Shown: one piece after another, positions 1 to 12,024 of the stretch
Numbering within the stretch: the stretch's first letter is position 1
How the letters are laid out: every line of letters starts with the position of its first letter
Origin: Symsagittifera roscoffensis
Taxonomy: Eukaryota > Xenacoelomorpha > Acoela > Convolutidae
DNA length: 64,000 nucleotides
Assembly: GCF_963678635.1 (NCBI RefSeq)
Contig: NC_087063.1
Location: forward strand, 62,225,850-62,289,849
Direction of reading: 5' to 3'
Translations under genes and position numbers: made by a program
Notes under the pieces: generated by a model
What the model was told of the DNA's origin: nothing
Databases searched by the model: none
Seen by the model: only the letters and a program-made list of their open reading frames with translations

Positions 1-689
1 TTATTTTTTTTTGAATTGAACCATTCCCTCAGTTTTTTAAAATTATATTTCCTCAAGCTGAATCATATTAAATTATTTGAAATACGTTGCAATTTTTATT
101 ATGTAGTCTTATTGTTATTTGAAGTTATTTTTAAACTTATTACCAATACTGATCTAGACTTCACAAAGGCGATCAAAAAGAATGTCCCTATACGTTATTG
201 AATTTTGGAACCAATTTTCCTAATGCAGTTTCCAGAAAATTTTGTGAGTTTTTTTGATAGCTAATTTAATGCATTTTAAGAAACTATGTGACAAAATGCA
301 TTTTGCAATTCACTGGAAATTCAAGCAGCTGGTATAAAAAATAACCAAAAAATTAAGAGATGTAAACCGTAGAAATTTATCGAAAAAATGCACTACCAAA
401 AATCTACATAATTTTGATTTTGTTTTGAATAAAAATTCGTTTCTTAAAATATGCCCAGAAATAAGACAATTGAATTTTAAATTAACCTAGAAACAAAACT
501 AAAGCAATGATATTAACGCCAAAAATTCTCGAGCAGACACAGGTTGCTCCGAGAAAAGTGTTTTTCTTGAAAAATCTGAACAAAAACAACTTTGTCTGAC
601 CTGAATTTTGAAAAAACTTTTCGGTCAACTTTGTCTGACCGAATTTATGAGTTTTAAAGAAGAAATTGATGCCCTAAAACTTCTTTGAT

Positions 690-1100
690 TAGCGAGAAAA
701 ACTTATGATTATAGTTTCCTAGAAGAAAATAAACTTGAGAAACGTGTATCAATAGGTTTTTAAAATTCCGCTGGGAAATCTGAACTTTTAACTACACTTT
801 CGAAAATAGGAGTCGACCATGCTTTTCGTGGCCTGTACATTTTCGCTGCTCGATAAAGGAGTTCTCGTTTCTTTGAACAAAGGAACTGAAGTGAGCTATT
901 GAAATGGAAAAATCCAAAGTCAAGCCGCGAAAAATAAAGATTGAGCTTGAACAAAGTACCAAAGTGTTTTTGTTCAGGCATTTGTTTTTGAATGCATTTC
1001 TGTGGTTGTTAACACATTTTAAGACGTTGACTTTGAAAAAAAGCAAAATAAAACATCGCCAAGATCTATTTAAGAGTCTTCACTGCATTCATTACCCTTG
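690..1100. repeat. Dispersed repeat R1, copy 1
   Basis: Shares an ordered series of short blocks with copies near 1490, 5760 and 8840: a 'ccgctggga' block, then 'actttcgaaaatagaagtcg', a 'cgtttttcg.gacct' block and a 'ttgaacaaaggaa.tgaagtga' block. No coding capacity or terminal repeats are obvious. Its class is unknown; a MITE or a decayed retroelement UTR would fit. Confidence 0.5.
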
Positions 1101-1489
1101 AAATTTTTGACATAACGCAGTCTGATGATTTGCATTCATTACGAAAAAAATCCAATGACAAGATAGAGGTTGAGGTGGCCACAATTTCAGTCATCCTGTG
1201 AAAAAATTTATTCACCGGAAAAAAAGTCCCAGATCGCTAGTTTTGAACTTATAAGACTAATCAACATAACAGACATCTTTGACTTCTCTGTCTACAAAAA
1301 TAACCATAGCCAACAGACATTGGGAAAAGAGTCAATGAACGCAAAAAAAACCAGAAAAAATCAACAAGTTCTTTGAAAAATTTTTTAATTTAAAACAAAA
1401 AATTGTTTGGCATCAAAGCTCTTTGAAATTCAAAATTAATTTACAATTGGCAATTTTTGGATAAAATTATCCCAAGTTAAGAAATATGG

Positions 1490-1760
1490 ATTATTCTGAA
1501 AAGTTTTTATTCCGGGGGAAAACTACAAAATAAATTCCATTTTAGAAACTAGAACTCGCTAACGTTTTTTCAGCTTTTCATAATTCTAGAGTGCATTTTA
1601 CCTACCTTCTAGTAAATAAACTTGAATTGGACTGAAAAAGTGCATATATAACTAAGGGAATTCATGTGCATTTATAAGTATCAATGTACTTCGTTTGTTA
1701 ATAGACTTTTCATGGGAAAAAAATTTAAAAAACTCGCGACCTATATAAGTGCCTGAACTA
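1490..1760. repeat. Dispersed repeat R1, copy 2 (weak)
   Basis: Has the R1 block order in more diverged form (a 'tccggggg' block, 'agaaactagaactcgc', 'aacgttttttcagctttt', then 'actcgcgacctatataag'). The last block also recurs in the copy at 8840-9150. No function can be assigned. Confidence 0.35.
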
Positions 1761-3198
1761 CTCTCATCGACTCTTAAAAAATGTACGAAATCTTCGCAGA
1801 ACCAAAATTTTCATTTCTATCTTAAATAAAAAACCAAAAATCAAATAAAATTCGTTCTGCAACGCCGATGTAAATGATCAGTGATTTGCTTTGAAATGCG
1901 CGCAACAAAGATAAGGGATTGACTTTTTTTTGCCATTTTGAGAAAATTCTCAGCTATGCAAAAAATAGATGCTGTCAAGGAAACGAGAAGAATAAATTTT
2001 CCATAATTGAATTTAAGGGTACAAATGGTCTCCATAATTTCAAATAAGCTACAATAAATTATTTCGTAAACATGAACCAGCCAACTAAAACCCAGTCTAT
2101 TCGATGAATAGGAGGCGCGTAAGTAAAATTGAAAAGTGAGTTTATCCAAATTTACATACAACAGGGAACATGGACAGCACAAAATGAGTATGAGGTCACA
2201 AGGGAGCAGGAGGTAAGGGAGGGTGCATTATGCACATTACTTATTAAATCTCATTTAATCAACAATTAAAGTATTCGTATATAGACATTCGTTGAGCATC
2301 ACTTATAATTTATATCACAAAATACAGAAAAACGAACTACATCTAATTTGAAGTACATCTTTGCATCATCGACAATTCTGTTGCGCTGAATTTCAGCCTA
2401 TGGTCTTTCTTAAATACTTGAACCTTTTAATTCACAACTTTGTGAGATTTTATAGTTGCTAATAGGATACATTAGTAAAGCTGAGCCAATTTTCGCAAAA
2501 AAGGCAATTCAAGTAGAACGATTATTTTGCGACAGTGTAAAATTTGGGCTTTTATTTAAGGGTATTCCATTTCATTCAGCTCAGCACTTGAAACATGAGA
2601 CACGCTTAACCTGCACTGCCACGTTTCGATAATTTTCAGGCTAAATAACATCAACAATTATATCGAACAAATAATTAATTACAATGTGCCCAGTATTTAT
2701 ATTTACAATATGCATGCTTACATTTCACGCCTCAAGTTCAAAGATCACTAAATAGATTTTATCAACATCAAACCAATGCCAATGAAATGATGATAATTTG
2801 AAACTCTTATAATGGTGGCTTTAAGCGATGGTCAGCAAAAATTCAAAAAATTCAGTTCTACAGAGACAATTTTATCTCGAAAAACTGCCGAGTTTCATTC
2901 TAACAACAGGATAATGCAAATACTTACCTCTTAAACCACTCACCAATTATGCATCAATAATAATCAAAATTTGAAATGACGAATGGCAGTTTCAAAGCAA
3001 GTGGGTGGCAATTTACTTAAACCATAAAATGTTCGATCAAATTAGAGTCCCTGACATCTAGATCTGCCTCGAAACACGCAGTAAGACAGTAGAACCATTT
3101 AACATGTGCATCGGTCGTTATTGGTTTGGTTCTTTTTCCTTAGTGAAGTTTGGGTGCATTTGTTTCGTTTCTGCTGGTTTCTTTTTTTGAGTGTTGGT

Positions 3199-6100
3199 TC
3201 ACCTGAGGGTGGAGTCGTCGTTGTTCACTTGTGGTTGGTAACCTGCACCACCATGTGCAGCTGTGGCAGCCTTAACTGCATCTCCTCTGCAACATAGATG
3301 TCACTTTCATTATAGTAATCAAAAATTGGTCATTTCATTTACACACAACAGAGATTATCAGAAAAGAACCATTTTGAACCTACTTGGCTCAAGTTATGCT
3401 GAGTCGCCCAAATTACGTTTGCTGCTAACATACGGTTTAGAAACGCGACCTGCTCACATCTGCAGAGCATTGTACTAAGTATACGATCGAAACCATTTAA
3501 AAGGATCTAAATATGATACCAAAAAACTCTTCAGCTTCGTATTCTGAAATTTTACGACAGAGTTAACTCCGCCCCCTATAGTACCCAGTGCCTAATTACC
3601 ACCCGTATAAAGTAAGAATTCAACAGCTAAGTATATACAAATTTTGTATTTCTAACGAATCGCCCCCAAAACGGGGAGTAATGATGAGTGGTTTCTGCGA
3701 TTCGCAGAGGATCTATGAAAGGCTTTTTCTAGCCTGTCTAAGCATAGTCCGTTTTTCTTATTTCCCCACACTCCAGACTCAGTTATTTTGTTGAGGTAAG
3801 CTCTTTTTTTCGACTCAAGGCTGTTTTTTTTGCGTCTAGAGCTTTAAAGTGGTAACACTATTACCGCCGTAATCGGTCAGGCTGTGGTAGACCTGAAGCT
3901 AGAGGTCAAGTGACAGCTCGTCCTCGCACACTATCATTGCCATGGCAGGGGATCGATTACACGGTCTGACGATCTCAATGCTAAGTGCCTCTGAGTAAAA
4001 GTTTACAAGATCCTAAATTTAACTAAGAAACCAACCCAGAACCCTCATCCTTAACATTCAACATCACATAACGGAATGAACTCCCACTCAAAATTTAATC
4101 GTTGTATTGATTTTAGTCAAAAAAGGCGAAGAAGCGTTCAGTTTGACCGAACCGTATTGGTTAGGCTTGAAAATCAAACTTGATCAACCCAAGATCGTTG
4201 GGCAACTTCATCAAGTTGCTATATTTAGACTATTTAATATCCACAGCTTGTTTGTTTTAGGGTCGTCGTATAACACTCATCAATACAACTGAATGTTTAA
4301 ATAATCTGACCGTCGACGTTTTTCCTGTCTTTATTAATGAATGATCATTACAACTAGAAATTTTGCGTATGAATACATTATTAAATTGGGAAAATAAATC
4401 GACGGTCAAAAATTTGCAACGTAATTTCAATAGAATTGCGTTTAAAAACACTGCACATCAATCCAGCAGACAGGATGTTTGTTTCTGCGAAGTAACGGAT
4501 AGAGACAGAGAATAGTTTATATACAAAACGTAGATCAGAAACAGTACCAATTGAGTAGTAATTCTACAAACGGTAGGAGGGATCATTGGTGGTCTATCAG
4601 AGGTATATAGCCTCCGGATGAGTTTTTGTCAGTGTATGAGATTTTCTCTCCCCTAGGACAAAAACGTTTAACTTAACCTGGGTTGAAAACTTGGCAGTAC
4701 ATAAAAATATCTGTCCCCACTTGGATTTGCTCCCTAGGTCTATTACAGAACTTAACTTCGCGCAATCAACTGATTTAAATGCTGAATTTAAATCTATGTG
4801 ATGTACGGCCCTTCCGATCCGAAATATTCAGCAGTTTTGTGCGGTTCCTATTCACGCAATTAGGGTTCCATGTATTGAATTCAATTTCCAATTTATCTTT
4901 TTTCCTATTGCAATTCAAAGGCAATTTGTATATTTTATTTGCTTTTTAGAATTATTCAAAAATGGATGGATTAGCTGGAATTTGATAAAAAATAGCTTCT
5001 AATTCGGATCCTAAATCAGTTATCAATCTGATTAACAGAGCTTATCTGTCGATTAAAAATTACACACAGATATTGCTGTGTGTACGGCGTGACGCGTGAT
5101 ACTGTAAATTGAAATACTACCTAAAATAGCTGATGAATATACCATGTCCAAGTGAAGTGACATATTTGGGCACAATTGATGAAGATTACGCGATCTTAGT
5201 TCAACCGAAAACCCTATTTTTAGATTCAAGTTAAATATTGAACTTTCAAAAACTGTCACGCACCAATAAACATGTGACTTCAAAGCAATCTCTTCAATTG
5301 CACGGTTAAGTCTTCGCTTTGTAGTTGCCATGAAAAAATTTGGTTATTGAATTTGATTTCTCATCAAAAGAGAAAACTTATTGGTTTCTAAGAAAATGCT
5401 AACAACTGATTAGTTAGGCGGTTTAAGCGATCCGTAAAATCAGGATTTTGTTTTAACTAGTGATGCTTCAATGGAGCAGAAGACGTTAATTTCAGGTCGA
5501 ACGACGATAACTGACATTTCATTTCAATCTACGCTATCGCATGCTCCCTTTAATTCAAGGATGTTCTCTTTAATAATGACGATACAAAGTCAAACTACAT
5601 GAAAAAAAATGAACTTGCAGTCAGAATCTAAGCCATTCATTCTAGCTTCGTCATTAAAGCAAATACTCATACGGTTTCAATTGTGGCAGTTTAAAAAATG
5701 TTGAACATAGCCAACACTCAGTTGAAAAAAGCCAATGAAAGAATTACAGAGAAAAAATTAGATGCCATTAATGGTCTTTGAATTTCTAGAACAAATAATG
5801 GTGGCACTTTTTATGATAAAATTTTTCTGAGTAATTTGAGAAAACTGGATCAATAGGAAAAACTTTTTTTTTCGCTTAGAAAACTGAAAAAAAAAATTGA
5901 TTTTCGAAACGAAAAGTCGATCTCGTTTTTCGTACACTTTAGCTGTTCGGTAAGAGAGCTTGCCTTATTTTCAACAAAGGAAATGAAGTGAACTTAAAAA
6001 AATCCTTTAGCTGTTCGGTAAGGGAGCTTGCCTTATTTTCAACAAAGGAAATGAAGTGAACTTAAAAAAATCAAAATTCGTATTTTCGATTCGATCGTAA

Positions 6101-9100
6101 TAAAATAAGCAACTCGAAACTTTTTTCTTGTCTATTACGGCGATTACTAGCAATAAGTGTGTAAATTACCTCATCTCGCAAAAAAACGGATCGTTACCAA
6201 CCGGGTTAAGTAATCTTCATCTAACCAGAAAATGAAATTTCGGGGAGTGAAAAATAGAGCGCGATAGAGGGGTCTTACTTTTTGCCGACTGCGATGACTC
6301 CGTAGAAGGTGCCAGCTACGAACATGGCGCCACAGCCCAAGAATGAGGACACTGATTGACAGAGAGCGAAGGGAATTACTGATAGTCTGAAACACACAAA
6401 ATTACACGCATTGCATTAAGTAAACAGTTGTCATTTCCCTCGTAAATGTGGAGATGAATTCAATTAATTCGAATTAATGAGATGCAATTCATACAGTGAA
6501 CATTGGATTTAGGGAGGGACGCATCCGTTCCTCAGGGATTCGAACTCCTGGCCATACTGCACAAAAGATCCACCATTAGTACTATTTTCTAATATCCATT
6601 TTTGATGGAAACACTAAAAATTAAAGCGCTATTTTTGAGGGGAGTGCTGATTGAAAAATGCATTTTATATTCAAAACATTTTTGGCGTTTCTGAAAATCA
6701 AAACAATTTTTCAAATAGATGCAAAAAGGAGCTTTGCAACACTTGCCATACAATTAAAACATTGCATTGCAAGGCATTGAATAAAAAAAGGAAGTCATTA
6801 TTTTGAAAAATTAAGAAAGAAAGAAAAGAAAAAATCCAAAAAAGTACATCTACAAAAATCATACCTTTGTCTCAAATGATATTCATAAATATCATTAAAT
6901 AGCATTGATAATGAATGACCGATGCAAAAAAAATTGGGTCGACCTTCGCTAAGCCGAAAACGAAACTCAAGTCATAGAAAAATTTATGCTGTAAAACAAA
7001 CATAACAACTTTCAAAAATAGTAAAAACTGTTTGAATCAGGGGCGGATCTAGAATTTTCTCGAGAGGGGGGGGCGGATTTTCAAAAACTTTCGAAAATTT
7101 TGTCGAACTTTTTTTAGATCGACTGACTTGATTTTTTGAGCTCTCCCTAAGCACGTTTTAGTCCCTATTTTGGCCAAATTTTCTGCGCCGCAGGCAAAAT
7201 TTTGAAAAAAAACAGTCCAAAAAAAGCGTTTTTAGGCACTTTTTGGAAAATTTTGACCAAAAAATAATTACTATATCTTGGCGCCAAAGGCGCCTTTAGA
7301 AAAATTTTATGGTCGGTCGGCCAAGAATGGATTTCTTAAAAAGTACGAAAGGGGGATTTTGGGTCGGCCGGAATTTTTACCTTTTAAAAAAATTCGAACC
7401 TCAGACCTTTGCCTTTCCAGGCGCATTCGTTACCTCCAGGCTAAATGCACAGGAGACAGTAAGAAATTCGAATTGGTTATGAACTAAGGTACACCAGGAG
7501 TCGTTGTGGACAAAGTTGTTGTTGGGGAAAAAAGTCTAGTACCCGATTGCAATACCCTTGTTTATCGCAAGAGTAAACCTGTCAGCAGAATTTGAAAGAA
7601 AAGTTGTTTACCGGAAAAAAAGTATAGTTCCCTTCTACAAGCCACTTGCTCACGCAAAAATCTAGTAAGTGAGAAAATTTTAGACCCAATCCTCCATACA
7701 CTTTTTATTCAATTGATTGACATCTGTCCAAATTCGGCTTTCGAAACCATTCTCTGATTTTGTTCAGAGAACAGGAAAACTACTATGATCTATATAAACT
7801 AAGAGTTTTTAAGAAAAAAAAGAAACTTCGAGGGTGCTTGCGATCCTTTAAATTACAGAGATTATGTGCTATTAGGTGCAACTTCAAAGGGTTGAAATAA
7901 CATTTGGTATTTGTGCTGCAACCGGATACTTTCACAACGCTAGCTATTGATTGTGGCTTTCGCAAAGGTATTTACTGATTGAATCATCGGTTCACAGGTA
8001 GTGTCAATGAGTTAACCCAACAAATAATTAGTTACCTTTTAAAGTTCTGCTCTTTAATCATACCAATGAATAAAAAGAAAACCAAAATCTATTTATGACA
8101 AAACCGGACATGACTTTTTTTGTCATAAACTAATTTTCAAAACCCAATTTGTTCCCTCTTTCTGTTTTGAACACAGATGAACAAAGAGAACAGTCTTTTA
8201 ATTAGTGTAATGAGAGACGACTAGAAAGCACTTACATCAAGTAGAGTCCTGCGCGCAGGAAATAGGGCCTGTTGTCTACAAACTGAGTAACCATTTCTGC
8301 CCATTGGAAGTATTGGCAAAAGATTGGCGCCTCAATCATTATAACCAAGCCACCGAAAGCCCTAAAACAATCACATTAGCAACCCGCTCTTGCCATATTT
8401 GAAGTTGGATTGAAATGATTACTTCAAATGGTTACAGACGACTAATAACCGTTAGTAGTTGACGCAACAATACTCACATCATAAGAATCCCAGCTAACAG
8501 GCATGAACCACTGAAGCCTATCATAGTCATCAAACCGAGAATAATCATCGCTAAAACAGAAATTATTTTCAAAAATCATGTTTAAAATACGTATTCGGTA
8601 GCTTGTTCAATTTTTCAAAAACAAACAAAACATGGCATCATTCGTAATATAGCATTTTGTTTTAGCAAACGCAATTTTCGATTGACTTTTGATCATAACT
8701 TAAATTAAGGAACATAGTCAAGAGACACTTGAAGAGTCAATGAACACAATTAAAAAGAAAATAGTGACTTTTTTTGAAAAATCTAGCAGAGCTGAAGAGA
8801 AACGAATAAATGGCCTCGATGCACTTTAAAAATAAATTGTACAATTTTTGAATGAGTTTTTTGATAAAATTAACCATTTTTAGGAAACTGGATCAATACG
8901 TGAACTTTTTGTTCCGCTGGGAACTCAAGAAAGTAAAATTAAAATCTACTTTCAAAACTAGAAGTCGGTCACGTTTTTCGCGACCTTTACACTTTTGTTG
9001 TTCAAAAAAGGAACTCACATTCCTTGTAACAAAAAATGAGCTGAAATTTCGAAAAAATCAAAAGTCGAACAAAAAAATTAAATTTGAGTGTTTTAAAACT

Positions 9101-12024
9101 TTTCAGATTTTTCCTGAAAAACAAAAGAATCATCACCACCTATATAAGCGTCTTCACAACGTATGCATAAAAAAGCATTGCAAGCTAGCAAACAGGAAAG
9201 AAAAGGATAGTCACTAACTAAGTCCAAAAAATCAAAAAACTTCGAAAAACCATAACTAAAACTTCAAGATTTTGTCTGGAGTCCATTTGCAGAAAACTCT
9301 TCAAGAAAGACAATCAAACGGGCGTTTAATGATAATTCGAAAACATGGAGCAACAAGTGAGCCGGAAAATTTCCCATAAAACAAAACAAAATTGTTGTCA
9401 TGAAAAACTTTGAGTACAGTTTCTATTCTAAGATTTTAAGCATTTTTTGCGATCCAGAGGCAAGCATGAAAACTACGTTTCTCTTGAGACGACTGAAACT
9501 TAGGTCACTAAGCCGATAAAACATGATCCCTGAAACTTAGGTCACTAAGCCGATAAAACATGATTCATTTGGGCAGAATAAAGTTTTTAAGCGCCAAAGA
9601 AAAAGACAAAAAAGAGAATATACGAAGCCAAGATAAGTAAAACTACAAACAGCAAAGTAAATCAAAAAAACTTGAAGCAATTTTTTTGAAATTTTTTTGT
9701 CTAGAAAATTTTGAATGACTTTTCCCAGGTCGATAACTTTTCGGTAAAAACTTTTAGGAGTGGCGGCTAATGCAAGAATGCTTCCGACTACCGGTTACTT
9801 CCATTGAACACAAAATATCAGTCGAAAAAAAAATTAAAAAATCGATCATAACTCAAAAATTTGACAATTACGAGGGCCATAACTTCATGTGTGAAAAAAT
9901 TGGGCGTAGCCTCTTTGTAGGTGAGCCACTTTTTCAGCTTTTCAAAATGGTTCTATTCATTGAAACCAAAAACTCAAGTTTGAGAAGGGCAGTTTTCAGG
10001 AAAACAAAAAAATTTCCCACACAGACATTTTTAAAAGCTGTAGACAGAGGCGTAAAACAAACAGATACCAGGGGAAAGCAGGCACACAAGAGTGTAAGAG
10101 GTCTTTCTATGGATAAACCTTTTTTGAAAATCGGTTTACAAAAAGTGGCAAAACTTTCCAAAGCGTCTCAAAAAAAATAAAACAAAAACCCAATCCCATA
10201 CAATTACATAATCCCCTTTTTTATCAGACAAGAACTCCAGGCAAACATACCCAGCAAGACAGTCAAACTCAAATCAGCAAGTGAACAAAACTTACGAAGC
10301 GGAAACAAGGCCGACAATTTTCGAATAGACACCAGTTGAGCCGAAAAAAAAATTGTCGTAAAGTTTCAAGTCTCTTGAAATTACCCCGTAGTAACTAGTA
10401 CCCAGACAGTAGTTAAGTTTGAAATTTGATGGAACAGCACATCAGCTACATAGCATTATCAAAATCGCCTATATGACCAGTACTAATTGAACTTGGATAA
10501 AGAATTTCTGATTTTGTTAAATTAGTTGTTAACCCGAAAAAAAGTCTACATCCGATTTGATAACGCTTGCTAATCAAGCGCCACGTAAGCAGACAAAATT
10601 TGGGTACACGATCATTGAGCCAAAAAATTCAACAAAACATTTTGGGCTACTAAGTTAAGCGACTCGAAGATTTACACCTTCCTGAAACACAAAAGCCCAA
10701 AAAGCTCTTGTCCTTGAAACGATCAAATATAAAGTGACTGAGTGATATAAATTATCACTATTTCCGATACCATTTAAGCCGAGTAAAGAATTACCGAAAA
10801 AACGTTTAAAAAGATAAAAAAAAAGGGTTTGATACAAAAAAAGAGAGCAAACTTGAAAATTACAAGACGGAATCAAAAGTTATTTCAATTCCAGCAAAAC
10901 TTGAAACTTGTTTCAGTCCAAAGCAATAGCATGATGTTGAAGGAAGCTGACAAAAAAGCAGACAAACAAAATTACAATAATTAAATTTCTCAATAACATT
11001 TCATAAAAAAGATCTGCTCCAAGACACTATCGACCCACATTTTTCGAAGTCTCAAGCTCAAAGGTTGTCGTATCAACTTCAAACTGATGTAACATTTATG
11101 TAAACTGAGCAAATGGTTCAGTGATTTTGTTAAACAAGTTTTTCATACGACTTGTTAATATTTGCTAATTGCAAGCGTAATAATTACAGCTAATCGCATA
11201 ACAAAAAGTAACCGCCAAAAAACACAAATTCATCAAGCTTTTCTAATAGTTCAATCAATCGCTGTCAAATAATACCAACAAAAATAAATAGAAATGAACC
11301 ATTAGGAAAATATACTGACAAAATTACAGCCGACCGACCTCAGCGCCGACAATTTTTGGCACCAATAAAACTTACATTTTAACTCTTAGCGTGCAGCTAA
11401 GTCACATATGCAGGCAATACAAGTCATTATTTTGCTTAAAATACGACGAAATGGTGATAAAAATACCATTTCTGTGAAAAAGTTGTTTACGGTGAAAAGT
11501 CTTAAAACCGGTTCCAACGCGCTTGCTTATCGCAAAGTTATACATCATTTGCGATAATCAATCTGGTGTTCACTTAACGCTTCAACAAATTGGCAAATTT
11601 AAGGAGAGCTATTGATATCTTGATAATATTCAACTAGTGCTTTGTGTTTACCGAAAAATTTATTTTGAGCTCGAACTATTATCATCTATAATAATTGTCA
11701 CGATATGTTGTGAGCCTGTTTTTCTTTGTGCTTTTTTCCACCACAAATCCATGTTTGTGAGGATAATTTTGATTCAAACTAATGATCCACGCAATTGACC
11801 AATTTTCTAAGAACAATTTGTTTGTTTTTGCTGAACTTAAGTGATAACTAATGCCTGTAGAAAAAAATTTACGCTAGCTGGTCCAGATCTAAATTTGACT
11901 GTTTCGAGCCTCACATACCTGCAGCAGCTAAGGTTCCTATTATTCTTCCGAGAATTTTGAAACCCCATGTGACGTCATTTGCTCCGCCTTGCTCGGGTTT
12001 CTGGTTGCTCTCTAGGTCCGGCAT
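3199..12024 (-). CDS. fwe: Calcium channel flower homologue (CG6151-P family), five coding exons
   Basis: A small multi-pass membrane protein of the flower/CACFD1 family. In Drosophila, flower is a synaptic-vesicle protein linked to Ca2+ influx, endocytosis and cell competition. Exons on the minus strand: 12024-11919, 8550-8478, 8361-8236, 6386-6279 and 3286-3199. All have GT-AG borders, the phases agree, and the total is 166 residues plus stop. Exon 1 gives a short cytosolic N terminus. Exons 1-3 give two hydrophobic segments with the family's IEAP motif (Glu70; an acidic residue at this place is reported as functionally important in the fly). Exons 3-4 contain an FRAGLY-like motif (FLRAGLY, about 94-100) and then two hydrophobic segments ending in AVGKK. 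Exon 5 is a hydrophilic Ala/Gly-rich tail. Introns are long except intron 2 (116 bp). Non-coding 5' exons would not be recognised. Confidence 0.92.
3287..6278 (-). other. Intron 4 of the flower gene
   Basis: The donor is at 6278 (GTAAGACC on the minus strand) and the acceptor at 3287 (TATGTTGCAG). I see no exon, RNA gene or long reading frame inside. It contains R1 copy 3 and a 68-bp tandem duplication near the donor side. Confidence 0.8.
5760..6100. repeat. Dispersed repeat R1, copy 3, with 68-bp tandem duplication
   Basis: Shows the R1 order of blocks ('actggatcaatagg', 'cgaaaagtcgatctcgtttttcg', 'tttagctgttcggtaag', 'caacaaaggaaatgaagtga'). The last part is duplicated head to tail at 5938-6005 and 6006-6073, with almost no differences, so the duplication is recent compared with the repeat. 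Confidence 0.55.
7037..7470. repeat. TE-like fragment with hAT-like edge and tRNA-like promoter boxes
   Basis: Begins with 'caggggcggatctagaa', which resembles the terminal sequence of hAT-type MITEs common in invertebrates. Near its right end, on the minus strand, 'taacgaatgcgcctgg' and 'gaggttcgaat' (about 7390-7445) look like degenerate A- and B-box spacing of a tRNA-derived SINE. I could not find a matching second terminus, so the boundaries and class are tentative. Confidence 0.35.
7515..7690. repeat. Motif M, two adjacent copies
   Basis: Two adjacent copies (about 7515-7600 and 7603-7690) share the pattern 'gttgttTACCGGAAAAAA-GTCTAGTACCCG', then a 'CTTGTTTATCGCAA'-like block. Further copies are in intron 1 at about 10525, 11130 and 11479. 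There is no coding potential and I do not recognise it. Confidence 0.45.
8362..8477 (-). other. Intron 2 of the flower gene
   Basis: A short intron with donor GTGAGTA at 8477 and acceptor at 8362. It is the only compact intron of the gene and carries no repeat. Confidence 0.85.
8840..9150. repeat. Dispersed repeat R1, copy 4
   Basis: Matches copies 1 and 3 in block order: 'aaactggatcaatacg', 'tccgctgggaa', 'actttcaaaactagaagtcggtcacg', 'tttttcgcgacc', then 'ctatataagcgtcttcac'. The last block also occurs in copies 1 and 2. Confidence 0.5.
9493..9568. repeat. 38-bp direct tandem duplication
   Basis: 'tgaaacttaggtcactaagc' and the following 18 bases are repeated head to tail with period 38 (starts at 9493 and 9531). 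The internal 'taggtcacta' repeat may form a short hairpin. It is intronic and no function is inferred. Confidence 0.8.
10525..10620. repeat. Motif M, third copy
   Basis: 'gttgttaacccgaaaaaaag' is followed by 'tctacatccgatttgataac' and 'gcttgctaatcaagcg', the same block order as at 7515-7690. The 'cgcttg...caagcg' part can pair with itself. Confidence 0.4.
11130..11570. repeat. Motif M, fourth (partial) and fifth copies
   Basis: About 11130-11200 carries a partial copy ('gttaaacaagttttt', 'ttgctaattgcaagcg'). About 11479-11570 carries a fuller copy ('agttgtttacggtgaaaagt', 'acgcgcttgcttatcgcaaa'). They lie within 3.5 kb of the flower start codon. Confidence 0.35.

Larger units (their letters stand above)
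1..3198. other. Gene-poor AT-rich flank downstream of the flower gene
   Basis: I see no convincing coding region or RNA gene here; the open frames are short, low in complexity and unlike any family I know. The right part presumably holds the 3' UTR of the minus-strand flower gene; the nearest canonical polyadenylation hexamer on that strand is at 2551-2556, about 640 bp past the stop codon. Two copies of a dispersed repeat (about 690-1100 and 1490-1760) lie in the left half. Confidence 0.5.
6387..8235 (-). other. Intron 3 of the flower gene
   Basis: The donor is at 8235 (GTAAG on the minus strand) and the acceptor at 6387 (TGTTTCAG region). It holds a TE-like stretch starting at 7037 and two copies of the unclassified motif M (about 7515-7690). 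Confidence 0.8.
8551..11918 (-). other. Intron 1 of the flower gene
   Basis: The donor is GTATGTGAGG at 11918 and the acceptor TTCTGTTTTAG at 8551. The intron holds R1 copy 4, a 38-bp tandem duplication at 9493-9568 and three copies of motif M. A reading frame at 9770-10180 has no recognisable domain and skewed lysine-rich content, so I do not call it a gene. Confidence 0.8.

Noticed and set aside
6530-6560. tRNA gene suggested by 'gggattcgaactcctgg'
   Set aside because: Only a B-box-like part is present; no acceptor stem or anticodon arm can be formed.
9770-10180. 136-codon open frame as a gene
   Set aside because: Lies in a flower intron, has AT-driven composition and no conserved motif or coding context.
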